Positions 11,391 through 23,404 of a DNA stretch of 64,000 bases are shown here, piece after piece; positions within the stretch are counted from its first letter, which is position 1, and the number at the start of each line of letters is the position of its first letter. This stretch comes from Zarea fungicola (taxonomy: Eukaryota; Ascomycota; Sordariomycetes; Hypocreales; Cordycipitaceae): the NCBI GenBank assembly GCA_900169235.1, contig FWCC01000335.1, positions 62,001 through 126,000 of the forward strand, read 5' to 3'. Both the position numbers and the translations under genes were made by a program. The notes beneath the pieces are model-generated. The model had not been told where the DNA came from. It worked only from the letters and a program-made list of their open reading frames with translations, and made no database searches.

Positions 11391-13265
11391 ATGGCACCAC
11401 CTGCAGCTACAGAGCATGCCCAAAACGGCAATTTCTCTCCCATTCCCCCCAGTCAATTAAATAGGGCTGATGAGCTAGAGCATGTAAGTAGCCAACAACC
11501 ATCACACTATATGCTTGGCCGCTCCCTTTCCCTTGCCATCTTCTCTCAACAAGTGCTTGCGCCTTGCAAGTTGCCTGGCATTAAGCCCCATGCACAATCC
11601 TGCACAACCCTGCACAATCCTGCACAATCCTGCACAACCTGCACAACTCGCACCCTGCAACTGCGCATCCCACTTACAACTACATCATAGCTTTTGAATG
11701 CTGTCCAACAGCTCATCGTTCCATATGTGAGGGCGGCTGACCATGCCCTCCCCGACAGGCTCAGCGGCAATATCCCCAACGGCGGCCGTAATGTTCTCGT
11801 TGAGACCACATCCCCTGCCGACCTCGTTGCCAAGCTCAAGCTCGTCCTACCTGCCGAGGGACAAGGCCAGGACGGTTTGCTGGCCTTGATTCAGAGGATC
11901 CTCCAATATAGTGTCAACACCTGGGACCAGGGCTTCCTCGACAAGCTATACGCAAGCAATACGCCTGTAAGTTCTTTTCACCCATCACCAACTCTCATAA
12001 TTGGTATGTTTGTACTGACATGTAAAACAGGTTGGCGTCATATCTGATTTAATCTTGTCCATACTCAACACAAATGTAACTTGCATCTTCCCCTTCTTCA
12101 AGCCAAAAACCCATCGACTAACACTGTTCCTTAGCTTCACGTCTACCAAGTCTCGCCCGCCCTTTCCGTCATTGAAAAGGCCACCGGCCGAGCCTTGGCC
12201 AACCTCTTTGGCTTCACCGGCGACTTTGCCGGCGGCATCACCTGCCAAGGCGGCAGCTCCAGCAACCTGACCTCGCTTGTCGTCGCCCGCAACACCCTCT
12301 ACCCGGACTCCAAGACAAAGGGCATCACTGCCGCCCACGACTTTGTCATCTTCACCAGCGCCCACGGCCACTACTCGGTCGAGAAGAGCGCCATGATCTG
12401 CGGTCTTGGCAGTGACAGTGTCTGGGCCGTCCCCGTCGATGACCACGGCTGCATGCGCGCCTCTGCCCTCCGCGACCTCGTCGCCCAAGCCAAACAGCAA
12501 GGCAAGACGCCGCTCTACGTCAATGCCACCGCGGGCACCACCGTCCGCGGCTCCTACGAGCCTTTTACCGAAATCTCCGCCATCTGCAAGGAGTTTGGCA
12601 TGTGGCTGCACATTGACGCCAGCTGGGGCGGCCCAGTCGTCTTCTCCGCCAAACACCGCTACAAGCTCCAGGGATCTCACCTCGCCGACTCCATCACCAT
12701 CAACCCGCACAAGATGATGAACGTGCCCACCACCTGCTCCTACCTCCTGATACCGGATGCGCGCACCTTGCGAGCCGCCAACAGCACCAGCGCGGGGTAC
12801 CTCTTCCACGACGGCGGCGAGGATGCCGGGGAGACGTGGGACCTGGCCGATCTCACTCTCCAGTGCGGCCGCCGCGGCGACAGCCTCAAGCTCGCGCTCG
12901 CGTGGCTGTACTATGGCGCCAAGGGGTTTGAGCAGCAGATTGATCACGCCTTTGACATGGCTTCGCTCTTGTACTCGCGCCTTGAAAAGACGGGCGATTT
13001 CACTCTGCTGTCGGGCAACCCCACGCCATGTCTGCAGGTGTGCTTCTACTACTCACCTAACGGCGTTTTATCAGACGATAAAACCGTCAACACGAGGGAG
13101 ACGCAGCGCATTGTGCACACGCTGATTCAGCGCGGTTTCATGGTCGACTATGCACCCGGCGAGATTGGCAGTTTCCTGCGCGTCGTGGTTAACGTACAGA
13201 CGCTGCCTAGCACAATGGAAGGGCTCGCCAGGGCACTCAACGAAGTCGGCGCGCAGGGCCAATAA
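11391..13265 (+). CDS. PLP-dependent group II decarboxylase
   Basis: Four exons: 11391-11483, 11691-11966, 12031-12075 and 12135-13265 (514 aa). All junctions are phase 0 with GTAAGT/GTAACT donors. The fold-type I decarboxylase core is clear: CQGGSSSNLTSL, HYSVEKSA (a stacking-His region), ATAGTTVRGSYEP, the Asp-containing HIDASWGGP, and the Schiff-base motif NPHKMM with Lys at about residue 331. The overall length and the HYSVEKSA/NPHK arrangement match the glutamate decarboxylase-like / cysteine sulfinate / aspartate decarboxylase branch of animals and fungi more than bacterial GadB. Substrate cannot be assigned from the sequence: glutamate, aspartate, cysteine sulfinate and diaminobutyrate are all possible. 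No targeting signal is evident. Intron 1 contains a 10-bp minisatellite. Confidence 0.92.
11591..11648. repeat. 10-bp minisatellite inside intron 1
   Basis: Five to six tandem copies of TGCACAAYCC fill the 3' half of the first intron of the decarboxylase gene (intron 11484-11690), which is unusually long for this locus. Confidence 0.9.
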
Positions 13266-14030
13266 TATATATATTTCGATTTCCACTATAGAGCACAGTA
13301 CAGAACCAAAAGAATATAGAAGGGGTACAGCAACGCTTCTGAATTTGCCGCTACTGCCAAAAATAGAAAGTCAATAGAAACCCTGCGGCAAAGGCCATGA
13401 TATCGACCCGGAATAAACACGGGGAACTGCTCCTCTTCTACGTTGCGTGGCGAATGCAGTATCGGCATGAGACACCTGTTAAACTCGTCGCCGTCTTACT
13501 CGTTATTGCGCGTCGGATATGATTTTCCAAGTGACCACAGGTCAGTGTAACCAACGAGAGAGCCGTTTCCACCGATTTTTAGGAGATCTTGCATCGTCAT
13601 GACGCATTCAATATACTCGTCCTTGTTCATTGAGTCCGACCTGACCTGCGGCTAGCTGTCAAAGGTGGTTAGCAAGCGGATCGATCCAAACTTCCAGTAT
13701 CGACAGAATGATATACCTAGTGCGGTGGGAAGACTCCAAGATGAGCATTCCAATGATACAAAGCAATATGCGAAAATGAAAAGCTGTCAGCCACATAATA
13801 AATGTATTTTTTTATTTTCAGTTTTGCCGTGAGAATGCAATGTTGAACAAACACTTCTGGATGCATCCCTGAAGCCACAGCTTGCTAGTGGCTTTCACTT
13901 GCCTATTTTGGCTTTACGTCTCAGCCACAGCGGCTCTTATCTTATCGCGCCTAAAAAAAAAAGTTGGCAAAGTTGAAGTGGAAGTCGAAGAACCCCCACC
14001 AGCCTCGTCGATACAAACAACATAATCAAA
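13266..14030. other. intergenic with one doubtful mini-ORF
   Basis: This is the 3' flank of the decarboxylase and the promoter of NOP9. On the minus strand 13630-13496 is a 44-codon frame starting MNKDEYIECVMTMQDLL that has protein-like composition and ends SYPTRNNE. I could not link it in frame to an upstream exon, so it is either a tiny gene, a remnant exon or chance. Confidence 0.4.
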
Positions 14031-16100
14031 ATGCCGAAACCACGCACAAAAAGAGGCCAAGGCCGCGAGGAGCGCAAGAGAAAGCACGAAGAGGAGGGCG
14101 GTAATCTCTATAGCGTTGATACCAAGCGACCGCGTGTCCACGACGACGACAACCCCGACGGCAACGGCAACAGCAACGAGAATGGCTACCAGGTCGACGA
14201 GGTGCCCGCCTTCTCCCACCAGGAAGACGGAGCCGGGGAGAAGGAATTCTTTGGCATGCTCGCCGACGAAGAGCAGGAGTACTTTCGCCGCGCCGACGAG
14301 ATGCTTGAGCTGAACCAGTTCCCCTCCCCAGAAGACCGTCAACTATTCCTCGACAGCGTCTACGAAGAGGCCAAGGACAAAGAGCTCAAGATTGCCAGCA
14401 GCCAGTCTTGCTCCCGCCTCATGGAGCGCCTGATCCAGCTCGCAAACACCTCGCAGAAGAAAAGACTGTTCCAGGCCTTTTCCAGCCACTTCCTGTCTCT
14501 TGTCCAGCACCGCTTTGCCAGCCACTGCTGCGAGGCGCTGTTTCTGCGCTCCGCAGGCCTCGTCTCCCAGGAGCTCTCGGGTTTCATGGTCGACACCAAG
14601 GGCGCCGATGCCGAGGATCAGGAGCCCGAGGCATCCATTGAATCTCTCTTTCTCGCCACCCTCGACGAGCTCGAAGGCAGCATGGGCTTCCTCATGACCG
14701 ACCGCTTTGCCTCACACACCCTCCGTGTCCTGCTGCTCGTCCTCTCCGGCCGCCCGCTCGAAGATGCTGCCTTCAAGACGCTCATCAAGAGCAAGAAAAA
14801 GGAAAAGATTTCCGTTGCCGGCTCCACCGCCATCGACCAGGAAAACCAAGGTGTCCGTGCTGTCCCCGAATCCTTCACCTTGGCCGTCACCAAAATCATT
14901 CGCGACTCGACCTCGGCCATGGACGGCACCAGTCTGCGCGTCCTTGCGACACATCCCATTGGCAACCCGACACTACAGCTCTTTCTCGAACTCGATCTGT
15001 CGCTCAATAAAGCGGAGCAAAAGGCTGATGCCGAGCAGCCAGGCCTTCTCATCCAGCTTCTCCCCGGTGCGCCACAATCATTTTCCGATGAATCCTCCGA
15101 AGCCACCGAGTTTATCAATGGCTTGATATACGACCAAATCGGCTCACGCCTTGTGGAAACCATCATCACACACGCTCCTGGAAAGGTTTTCAAGGCTCTC
15201 AACCAAAACATCTTTGCGCCTCGTATTCAGGGTTATGTGCGAAACGACGTCTCTTGTTACCCGGCAATCAAGGTGCTCAACCGTATCGGCAAGGACCAAT
15301 TGATTGAAGCTGTCCAGAAAATCGGACCTACCGTGCCGCAGCTCGTTTCAAAGCACCGCTATAATGTCATCAAGACGCTTTTTGAGCGCTGTTCGGCTCG
15401 AGGCCTAAACGACGAGATCAAACAGCTGATGAAGGGCCTTCGCGAAGGCTGTGGTGCCAAGCCTGTGGATCTTGTTACGACACTCTGTTCGCTGCAGGAT
15501 GAGGAGGATGAAGCCAAAAAGAAGAAGGATGTCGCTACACAACTATCAAAGAACGAATATGCTATCCAGTCGCACGGCGCTCAGCTGCTCACGACCCTGC
15601 TTTCCATCCCTGGCCCCGCCAAGGGTGTCCAAGAATCCCTCTCGGCTCTGTCGCCAGCGCTCCTCCTACGCCTCGCCAACAATTCTTTCCCGACTGCTAC
15701 ACTACTCACCACCGCCCTCAAGACGCCGTCCGCCAACGCCCTGTTCCAAAAATCCACTGTCAATGCTCTCGCGCCTCACGTGGCCGAGCTGGCGGTGTCA
15801 CAAAACGGACACAACATTGTCAATGCCATTGCCGAGATCCCCACCAAGGGCCGGGACTTTAGCGTCCCGTTGCACATCAAGGACGGCATCATGCAGACGC
15901 TGGGCAACCACGAGGCGGCGCTGCGTGACTGCTGGATGGGGCGCAGTGTTTGGCGTACGTGGAAGGGTGACAAGTGGAAGACGAAACGATATGACTGGAA
16001 GGCGTGGGTCAAGGACATGGTGGCCGAAGAGTCGCAGCAGGTTTCGTCGGTGCATAAAAATGGTGGCCGTGGTGGTGGTGGAAGGGCGAGAGAGGAGTAA
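14031..16100 (+). CDS. NOP9: nucleolar protein 9, Pumilio-repeat ribosome biogenesis factor
   Basis: Single exon, 689 aa, close to the usual length for fungal Nop9. The lysine/arginine-rich start (PKPRTKRGQGREERKRKHEEE) resembles other Nop9 N termini and could serve nuclear/nucleolar targeting. Then come ADEEQEYFRRADEMLELNQF and a series of Pumilio-type helical repeats with recognisable units such as SCSRLMERLIQLA, HRFASHCCEALF, DRFASHTLRVLLLVL, IGSRLVETIITHA and HRYNVIKTLFERC. In yeast, Nop9 binds the 20S pre-rRNA near the 18S 3' end and restrains premature cleavage by Nob1 during 40S assembly. The C terminus is the basic WKTKRYDWKAWVKDM segment followed by a Gly/Arg tail. The product is essential in yeast, consistent with a housekeeping location here. 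Confidence 0.95.
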   Translation: MPKPRTKRGQGREERKRKHEEEGGNLYSVDTKRPRVHDDDNPDGNGNSNENGYQVDEVPAFSHQEDGAGEKEFFGMLADEEQEYFRRADEMLELNQFPSPEDRQLFLDSVYEEAKDKELKIASSQSCSRLMERLIQLANTSQKKRLFQAFSSHFLSLVQHRFASHCCEALFLRSAGLVSQELSGFMVDTKGADAEDQEPEASIESLFLATLDELEGSMGFLMTDRFASHTLRVLLLVLSGRPLEDAAFKTLIKSKKKEKISVAGSTAIDQENQGVRAVPESFTLAVTKIIRDSTSAMDGTSLRVLATHPIGNPTLQLFLELDLSLNKAEQKADAEQPGLLIQLLPGAPQSFSDESSEATEFINGLIYDQIGSRLVETIITHAPGKVFKALNQNIFAPRIQGYVRNDVSCYPAIKVLNRIGKDQLIEAVQKIGPTVPQLVSKHRYNVIKTLFERCSARGLNDEIKQLMKGLREGCGAKPVDLVTTLCSLQDEEDEAKKKKDVATQLSKNEYAIQSHGAQLLTTLLSIPGPAKGVQESLSALSPALLLRLANNSFPTATLLTTALKTPSANALFQKSTVNALAPHVAELAVSQNGHNIVNAIAEIPTKGRDFSVPLHIKDGIMQTLGNHEAALRDCWMGRSVWRTWKGDKWKTKRYDWKAWVKDMVAEESQQVSSVHKNGGRGGGGRAREE

Positions 16101-16245
16101 TGTATATCAATGTTGAATTTTTTTTTTTTCATTTCACAAGGGCTTTGGAGTTTTGGACAATGCATATATATATTCTTTTTTGCCAAATTTGATCATCTAT
16201 GAGAGAAAATCAACCCGTCTGTATGAATGTTTATTTTTCAGTGTT
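16101..16245. terminator. short convergent 3' region
   Basis: Only about 145 bp separates the stops of the convergent NOP9 and acyl-CoA ligase genes. A T10 tract and AT-rich sequence (16116-16200) are the likely shared poly(A)/termination region. This is inferred from position and composition. Confidence 0.4.
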
Positions 16246-18247
16246 TTACAGCCTCGCCCTGGGCACCATCGCATCCTTTTTATATTCCTCTCTCAGTAGC
16301 CTTCGTAATATCTTGCCACTGGGACTCTTTGGAATCTGGTCCACGACCCTGACCCCGACGAGCCATTTCGTCCGGCTCTTGGCGTCCCTTACAAACTGCA
16401 CCAGCTCCTCCGCGACCACTGCCTGGCCGCCGCCGTCACCACCAGCCTTCAGCACTGCAAAGGCAAACGGTCGCTCGCCGGCGTAGTCGTCGGGCACACC
16501 GATGACGGCGGCGTCGGCGACCTTGGGGTGGCCGAGGAGCAGGTCCTCGAGCTCGGCGGGGGCGACCTGCACGCCCTTGACCTTAATCATCTCCTTGATG
16601 CGGTCGTGGATGGTGAGCATGCCGTCCGCGTCGACGGATCCCTCGTCGCCGGTGCGGAGGAAGCCCTGCTCGTCAAAGGCCTCTGCGGTGGCTTGGGGGT
16701 TGTTGAAGTAGCCCGAGAAGATTTGCGGGCCCTTGGCGCGAATCTGATGCAACTCATGTTAGTTTCTCTCTTCTTCTTCCCCCATGTAAATATTGAGCCA
16801 AGCATATATACATATATACATATATGTATATATGGTCAAGGGTGAAAGGACATACCTCTCCTCGCTCATCAACACCAACCTCTACACCCTCTTCATTTAC
16901 CACCTTGACCACCGTATTCGCCACCAGCGTGCCCGCCATCCGCGCGTATTTATAGTCATACCTGCCCAGCGGGTGAGTCGATATGCAAGCGGTGCTCTCC
17001 GTCATGCCGTAGCCCTGCTTGCAGCCCGTACCGGGGAAGCGCCGCTCGAGGAGGGCGAGCACCTCGGCGCTGACGGGGGCGGCGCCGGTAGCAAAGCGCT
17101 TGATGCAGGAGAGGTCGTATGCGTTCACCACGGGGTCATTGACGAGGCGGATGAGGAGCGGCGGGACGAGCTGGACCTCGGTGATGCGGTGGGTGGCGAT
17201 GGCGGAGAGGAGGGCGGGCATGCTGAACTGGGGCACCATGACGACGGAGGCGGGCGTCACAAAGGGGAGTACCTGCATGCGGACGACGCCCGTGACTGAG
17301 GATGAGCTTGTTAGAGTTGTCATGGAAGGAGGATCTAGATCTGGGGAAAACAGAGGTGGTAATACCATGATAAAGAGGGAGAACCCCAAGGACGGTCTTG
17401 TGGTCGGGGGACGTCGTTGGCACGAGTTGCAGAGCCTGGGCTATTAGGTTTTGATGCGAGATGAAGACCTAGATATCGCGTCAATCCAGCAGAACTGATT
17501 TACAAGTATTCAGCGACGTCCGAAAAAAACGTACAGCCTTGGGTAACCCCGTCGTGCCACTGCTAAAGCACAGCACTGCACAAGCCTCACCATTCGTCTT
17601 TCCCTCTGGTAGACCAGCCACGGGCACCATGTCGTGTATCGTACCGTCCTTCAACATGTTCCTCACTGACACAAACCCTTCCACCGCTATGCCCTCCTCG
17701 GCAAGCACAAAGATGCGCCCCTCACTAATCCCACAGGTCCGCGCCGCCGCCCTCACCATGCCCAGTGCCTCGGGCGAGCAAATCACAAACCGGCTCCGCA
17801 CCGTGCGCAGCACATGCACCATCTCGTCGACATTGTACGCTGGCGACGACAGCGCGGGGATGCCACCCGCGCGGATGACGGCGTGCGTGCAGACGGGGTA
17901 CAGGATGGAGTTGGGCGCACAGATGGAGACGACGTCGCCCGGCTGGATGCCGTGGTTGCGCACGAGGGTAGTGCAGAGGGCAGCGGCGGCGTCGTGGACC
18001 TGAAGATGGGTGAGACGGGCCGAGGTGTTGGCGTCGATAAAGGCCCGGGGTAGTTCAGGTTCATCGGGTTGGCCGGCGAGACATGCTGCCGCTGGTGAAG
18101 GGGATGTGAAGAGCCATTGCCATAGTGTGACGTCAGAAGGGACTAGACGAGAACTTTATGAGAATTTAGGAGTCAAAAATAAAAATTTGTTGCATTTAGA
18201 TGCTGCACTATACCGTGAATATCGGGATATGAAGACTTGAACAACAT
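16246..18247 (-). CDS. 4-coumarate:CoA ligase-like acyl-CoA synthetase, PTS1
   Basis: Five exons on the minus strand: 18247-18214, 18142-17535, 17468-17366, 17295-16856 and 16743-16246 (560 aa). The ANL-superfamily motifs are complete: P-loop SSGTTGLPKA (about 205-214), VFISHQNL, the A5 motif GYGMTES, the TGDEG and HDRIKEMIKVKG hinge region, and the catalytic A10 lysine in PKSPSGK (Lys about 539). The protein ends in ARL, which matches the peroxisomal targeting signal consensus [SAC][KRH][LM]. Family members activate carboxylic acids (aromatic or fatty) to acyl-CoA via an adenylate, and the substrate is not readable from sequence. The first exon carries only 11 codons. It was chosen because it restores the usual N-terminal block before TLWQWLF and has a good donor/acceptor pair. 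Confidence 0.9.
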
Positions 18248-19372
18248 AATACCGACTACCAATGTCTCCAATTTAGGCTCCAATGGAGAAATTTGTTGAT
18301 AGTAATAAAGATGCTTTGGTAGGGCTGAGGAAGGAGAATTGAAAATTGAAACTGAGACTGAATGAAACAAGATGAAGCAAGTTAAACATGCGCAGGAGTT
18401 GCGAGTCTCGTCTGTCCCCGCGATGTTCGGCCGCCGCCCCACTGCATCGTCCGTGATGGTGCGGAGATTTTGGGGTACATCGGCCGCAGTAGTCCGTTCA
18501 AGCCGAGGTACCGCGGAGAGGCTTGGAAACGGCTTTTTACCGTGGTCGAAACAAACACTTGATTGATATATACTACAGTCGAATTAGCGCGCTACTCATT
18601 TGCTTAGTATAGATAGGACCAGTCGGAAGAAGGCTATAAGGCGGAAATGGGCTGTCACGCTGGTAGAGTTAGCCCAGGCAGTGATTGCACTGTATTTAAT
18701 CGTGGGATAGACATAAGATAGATCTAGCTACTTGTTCCTGTTTAGTGATGAGTTCATAAAACTCGGTCTCCTTGCGTATATACGGGCATGAGACAGAGCC
18801 ATGTAATAGAGTTTATTATCTCGTTATAGAAATGTTGCTGGGCACAGTAAGGTTTGTTCAATCTACCCGGCGATCCTCTGCAAAACTGCTCTGGAAGCAA
18901 CAGAGAAGCCCTGTGCCTCCAACAAGGCAAGGTTACGATACTTAAACAAGTATACCAAGCGTTATTATGCTGTTTTACGACTGATCTACGCCAGTTTGTA
19001 GACGCTCACAAATATGAATGATGAACGAGTGGGTGTAGGCAGGGGCGGAGTCATAGCACACGAGCGGGCACTAAATCTCGTGGCTTACAACCGATTTAGA
19101 ACTTCCGTACCACCGCGACCTTGCAACTATAACACGCATCTGCCACTACAAATCAAGGAAAATGACAGATCCTAATAAGTATATGTTAGCTCCGGCTTGA
19201 ATCCGATAGCATGAGTTGATGGCCTATCTCCGATACTAGATGACGGGCTCATAGCCGTAAATCCGAGTCCGTGTGAAGAGTTTCCTAATATCACCGCATC
19301 AAGTGACTTCACCTATAAAGCATCGACTTTCCCCGAGTCTTTCCACTCCCATAGAATTAAATCAAAGTATTC
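18248..19372. other. intergenic, divergent promoters
   Basis: The region lies between the divergent acyl-CoA ligase and aldo-keto reductase genes. AT-rich in part, with no reading frame of coding quality and no repeat I can define. Confidence 0.55.
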
Positions 19373-20719
19373 ATGTTACGCAATATCCGCTCTACACACT
19401 TCAAAATGTCCGGTGACAATGACAAAATGAACAACAGCACCAATGTGTCTACAACAGCACCCGAGCCTCGCAGTCTGCTGGGTTACCATCGACAGCTTTC
19501 TCCCAATGCAGCCGTCAAAGTCAGCCCTCTGTGCCTGGGTGGTATGAGTTTCGGTACCGCTTGGACTAATATAATGGGGTCTTGTGATAAGGAAGCTTCG
19601 TTCGAGTTACTGGACTACTTCTACAGCCGGGGTGGGAATTTTGTGGACACGTAAAGACTTTCTACCCTGTTTCCTTTTACAGTATGGAGCGCTAAAGAAT
19701 CTGTCCATAGGGCCGGAAATTATCAAGCAGGTGAATCAGAACAAATCATTGGCGAATGGATGAGTACGCGTGATAATCGTGATGAGATGGTCATTGCCAC
19801 CAAATACAGCGCGCCGTGGCAAATCATCCACGATGACAAGAAAATTCAATCAAACTATGGAGGCAACAACAGAAAGTCGCTCGTTGTCTGTGTGGACGCA
19901 AGCTTGAAGAAACTGCAAACCACATATATTGATTTGGTGAGTGCCGCCGTATCCAAGTACACAAATCGCAGCCCGGTGCTTGGGACTAAATTCAACTTTT
20001 TATCCTAGCTTTATGTGCATATATGGGACTTTACCACCTCAATCCCGGAGCTAATGCATTCTCTCAATTATCTGGTGGCGTCTGGAAAAGTTCTCTACCT
20101 GGGCGTATCCAACACTCCAGCTTGGATTGTATCCAAAGCAAACGAGTATGCGCGCCAGAAAGGGTTGACACCGTTCAGCGTCTTCCAGGGCCAGTGGAGT
20201 GCCGCAGAGCGTGAAATCGAGCGGGACGTTCTCCCCATGTGCATGGACCAAGGAATGGCCTTGGCAGCGTTTGGCGTGTTGGGGATGGGTTATTTCAGGA
20301 CGTCTGCGCAGCGGGAGGCCGAAGCCAACGCCAGCGAGAGTAAACAGGGCCGCAACTTGAGCTTTGTTGACAAACCTCAGAAGACAATCATGGCGGACGC
20401 TCTCGAGAAAGTTGCAACGGCTCGCGGTGTCAGCATTACTACTGTGGCTCTTGCATGGTCCCGTAGCAAAGCCCCGTACGTCTTTCCCATTGTCGGTGGG
20501 CGAAAGATTGAGCATCTCAAAGAAAACATCGCGGCTCTTGGTTTAAAATTAACCGCAGAGGAAATTATAGAGATTGAGAAGGCTGTGCCGTTCGATCTTG
20601 GTTATCCGCAGACATTCTTAGGCGGACCATCTGGGGCCACCCACCCTGGAGATGTCTGGTCAGTGAAACGGTTGGGCCATTTTGAATGGGAGGCAGCGCA
20701 ACAGGTAAAGCAGTCATGA
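19373..20719 (+). CDS. aldo-keto reductase (aryl-alcohol dehydrogenase type)
   Basis: Three exons: 19373-19650, 19711-19936 and 20009-20719. The likely start is the second ATG at 19406 (CAAAATGTCC), giving 393 aa. The first ATG at 19373 would add MLRNIRSTHFK. The AKR catalytic tetrad is intact (numbering from 19406): Asp-81 in NFVDT, Tyr-86, Lys-113 in IATKYS and His-161 in YVHIWD. Near the C terminus IVGGRKIEHLKENI is the usual NADP(H)-binding segment. Layout and length fit the AKR9 aryl-alcohol dehydrogenase-like group, which reduces aldehydes and ketones with NADPH. It is divergent from the acyl-CoA ligase 1.1 kb away, so a functional link is possible but unproven. Confidence 0.9.
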
Positions 20720-22923
20720 AGAAGGCGTAGCATTGAACCGCTGCTGATTGAAAATTAGAAGTTAGATTGAAGACTCTGCGTTGCGTTAGGTAGTCGATAT
20801 TAATAAACACTATAATTGGTTTAAAAAGCATAATGTAGCGTCTAAACTTGGTAATTTTTCTAGGTTCATGTCAATGCGTGCCGACAACAAGGCATTCGAG
20901 GGTAATGAGAAGTTGGTCTTACGAGATGTAACGGTCCAGGCTAAGTATATTGGCAACCTATTTTGGCGACCTCTACCAGTATTTTAAAGTTAATGGGAAG
21001 AAGTAAGGTGGAAAGGAGAGCTCAGGGACGGAGCTCTTACCTCGCTGCATCTAATTCGGCGTGTTGGTGAATCCCAGCTTAGACGGCTGGGGTCACGGCG
21101 AGAGTGTCGACCGAGCCTCATCCGGGTTCAGCCCGTTACCCAGATAATTCCAAAGACTTTCAGAATTATGACCTGCTAATTGTCGATAAAAAGCTGTAAT
21201 TTCCATATGTATGTCCCTAAAAAGTTAAAGCTGGAGCACGAAGCGAGAATGAACGTATTGGCCAGGCCAGAGGCCTTCGCACAAACGGGGAAGCGATGAG
21301 AGATAATGGCAATTCATGTAGTAGCTGTAAATAAAAGAAGAGGTCCCTGTGCCTTGCGTTCTTATGCATGCATGGTAGCAATAATTAGTTGGATAAGCAT
21401 GGCTAACAAAGTCGCAGCACAGGCAAATGGGAGTAGGTGGCGCGCGCAAAACCTTTCGGTATTTACGGCAGTGTACTGAAATCTGGGTTTCCTATTTAGC
21501 TATTACCCGGTATGTTTCCAGAGAATGGAGCCGCAAATATTGTAGTAGATTATGGTCCTGGATTAGGCGACAGTTGTTGTTCATTAAACCTTAGACGGAC
21601 AAAACGATGCAACTGTTGCCTGTTGGAACGAGCTCATCAAGCTCTGGCTACACAACCGGAGGTGACTGTTTTGTTGGCTTTCCCATTGAATCAGGTGACC
21701 CTTCAATTCTTTTTCCACTTGATTCCATTTCCACAGTCGCGTAACACGACCTATATAGCGTTTGCAATATCAAACGGCCGGGATGTGATTTCCGCCTCGC
21801 GACAGAGTTACACTGCTTCCCTTCAGTCACCTGCCCCATTTACCAAGACTATTCAACATGACGGGGTCTCACATAATTCTAAACTTGGGTAGGGGAAAAC
21901 GAAAAATTCCGGACCATTCCGGCATCCTCTATTCATAAGCATACGTCTTTCCCTTCCTTTGGAACCATCTACAGTTGCATTGTCCTTCTTTAGACAATGG
22001 GACCATAAAAGGAAGCTTCCCGCCTCTTCCGCCTTGACGTTTCAGGTCTCTTCTTTTGGTAAAGTTTGCGGGAGCTCCCGTTTATACAGCGTTTCTGCTT
22101 CCTTACTTGTTCTCTTTGTTCAAATTGCTGTCCTTTAACATCCCTGCTCTGCCAGTGGCAGCGCACGGTTTCATTTTGGCGCGACTGTGTATTAAAGTCT
22201 CTTTATGCAGTCCAAATGAGCAGTGTAACCAAAAGGAATGAATTTGGAAAAGTGCAATTGCCGTACCCCAGGTTTAGGGGTTGCGGGTGAAAAGCCCGTA
22301 GATAGATGCCTGCTTTCGGCCATCCCGAAAGGAGTCCCAAAGCAAGGTTTCCACTGTAAGAGTGCAATCTCAGACTCCCGTAAGCGCAGACCATTGTTTT
22401 TCAACTGCTTTAACCTTTTTTCCTTGTGTGTGTGTTTCCTCATCTCTTGCTGGACCTCTGACAAACAATTTCAACAAAACTCACTTTCTGATCGTTTGTA
22501 TTCACCATGACGGGATTGAATAGGACGAAACGCTATTGTCTCCGCGGCTCCTTTCTTCCCATTCATTCACTGTGATTCATCCTCCATCTACCTCTCTACC
22601 GTCATTCATATTTCTCTTTAAAAGATGAAGTCTGCCCTGATTCCACAGACTCAGTCTCTCTTTCCCTCTCTTTCCCTATCTAACAATTCAATACAACATC
22701 ATTGACCTTGTTCTTCGGTCTACACACTCGCTCAGGACAGCAACCCCCCTTCTCGAGAAGCTGCTTAAGAATCAATTTTCTTTTGACGGTGAGAATCTGT
22801 CTTTTTTCGAGTTTCGTATAGAACTGGAAGGACTAGGTCTCTGACGTTGTAACCGAAAAAGTCCCAACCGCCAAAACCTCACATCCTTTCCTTCTTCCTC
22901 TTCCCTCACCTGACAGCCACACC
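20720..22923. other. intergenic, no gene seen
   Basis: Several 60-126 codon frames occur around 21.5-22.5 kb, but their composition is not gene-like. The last 400 bases are strongly pyrimidine-rich and look like the promoter and long leader of the Pro/Gln-rich protein gene. Confidence 0.5.
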
Positions 22924-23367
22924 ATGCCTCGAGGTGGCTACGATTGCACCGGTGCCGCGCCCGGCTCATGGGCCTCGCGAAACGGACGCCAAATGCTGCA
23001 GTCGCAGGGCGGCCTCACCCCCCGCGCCTCCCACGTCGCCATGTTCCCGGGTGCCGTGGCGCCGCAGCAGTATGCTGTTCCCGCCGTGCCCGTACCTCCG
23101 GCACAGTACCCGAGCCCGCCAGCAGCCACAGTGCCGGCTCCCATTGGCAGTGGCGTCCTGCCATACAATGGCATGGCGATGGGTTACGACGCAGCTCCCG
23201 CGCCGGCGCTGCCTCTTCCAGGTATGTACTTTCCCCCATTCACTGCTACTACAACCCCTCGGTCGAGCTATCCCTCGCAGGTATACCAGCCTGTACAGGG
23301 ACCGGCAACTGCTTACACGGGCTTTCTTGCCGTAGGTACGCCGCAACAAGGGGGATTCGTAACTCAA

Positions 23368-23404
<37 letters not shown>

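Noticed and set aside
11985..12947. 320-codon minus-strand frame
   Set aside because: Mirror of decarboxylase exon 4, which carries the PLP lysine motif on the plus strand.
16754..16830. ATATAC repeats near 16805-16835 as a promoter element
   Set aside because: They lie inside an intron of the acyl-CoA ligase and are a simple AT microsatellite.
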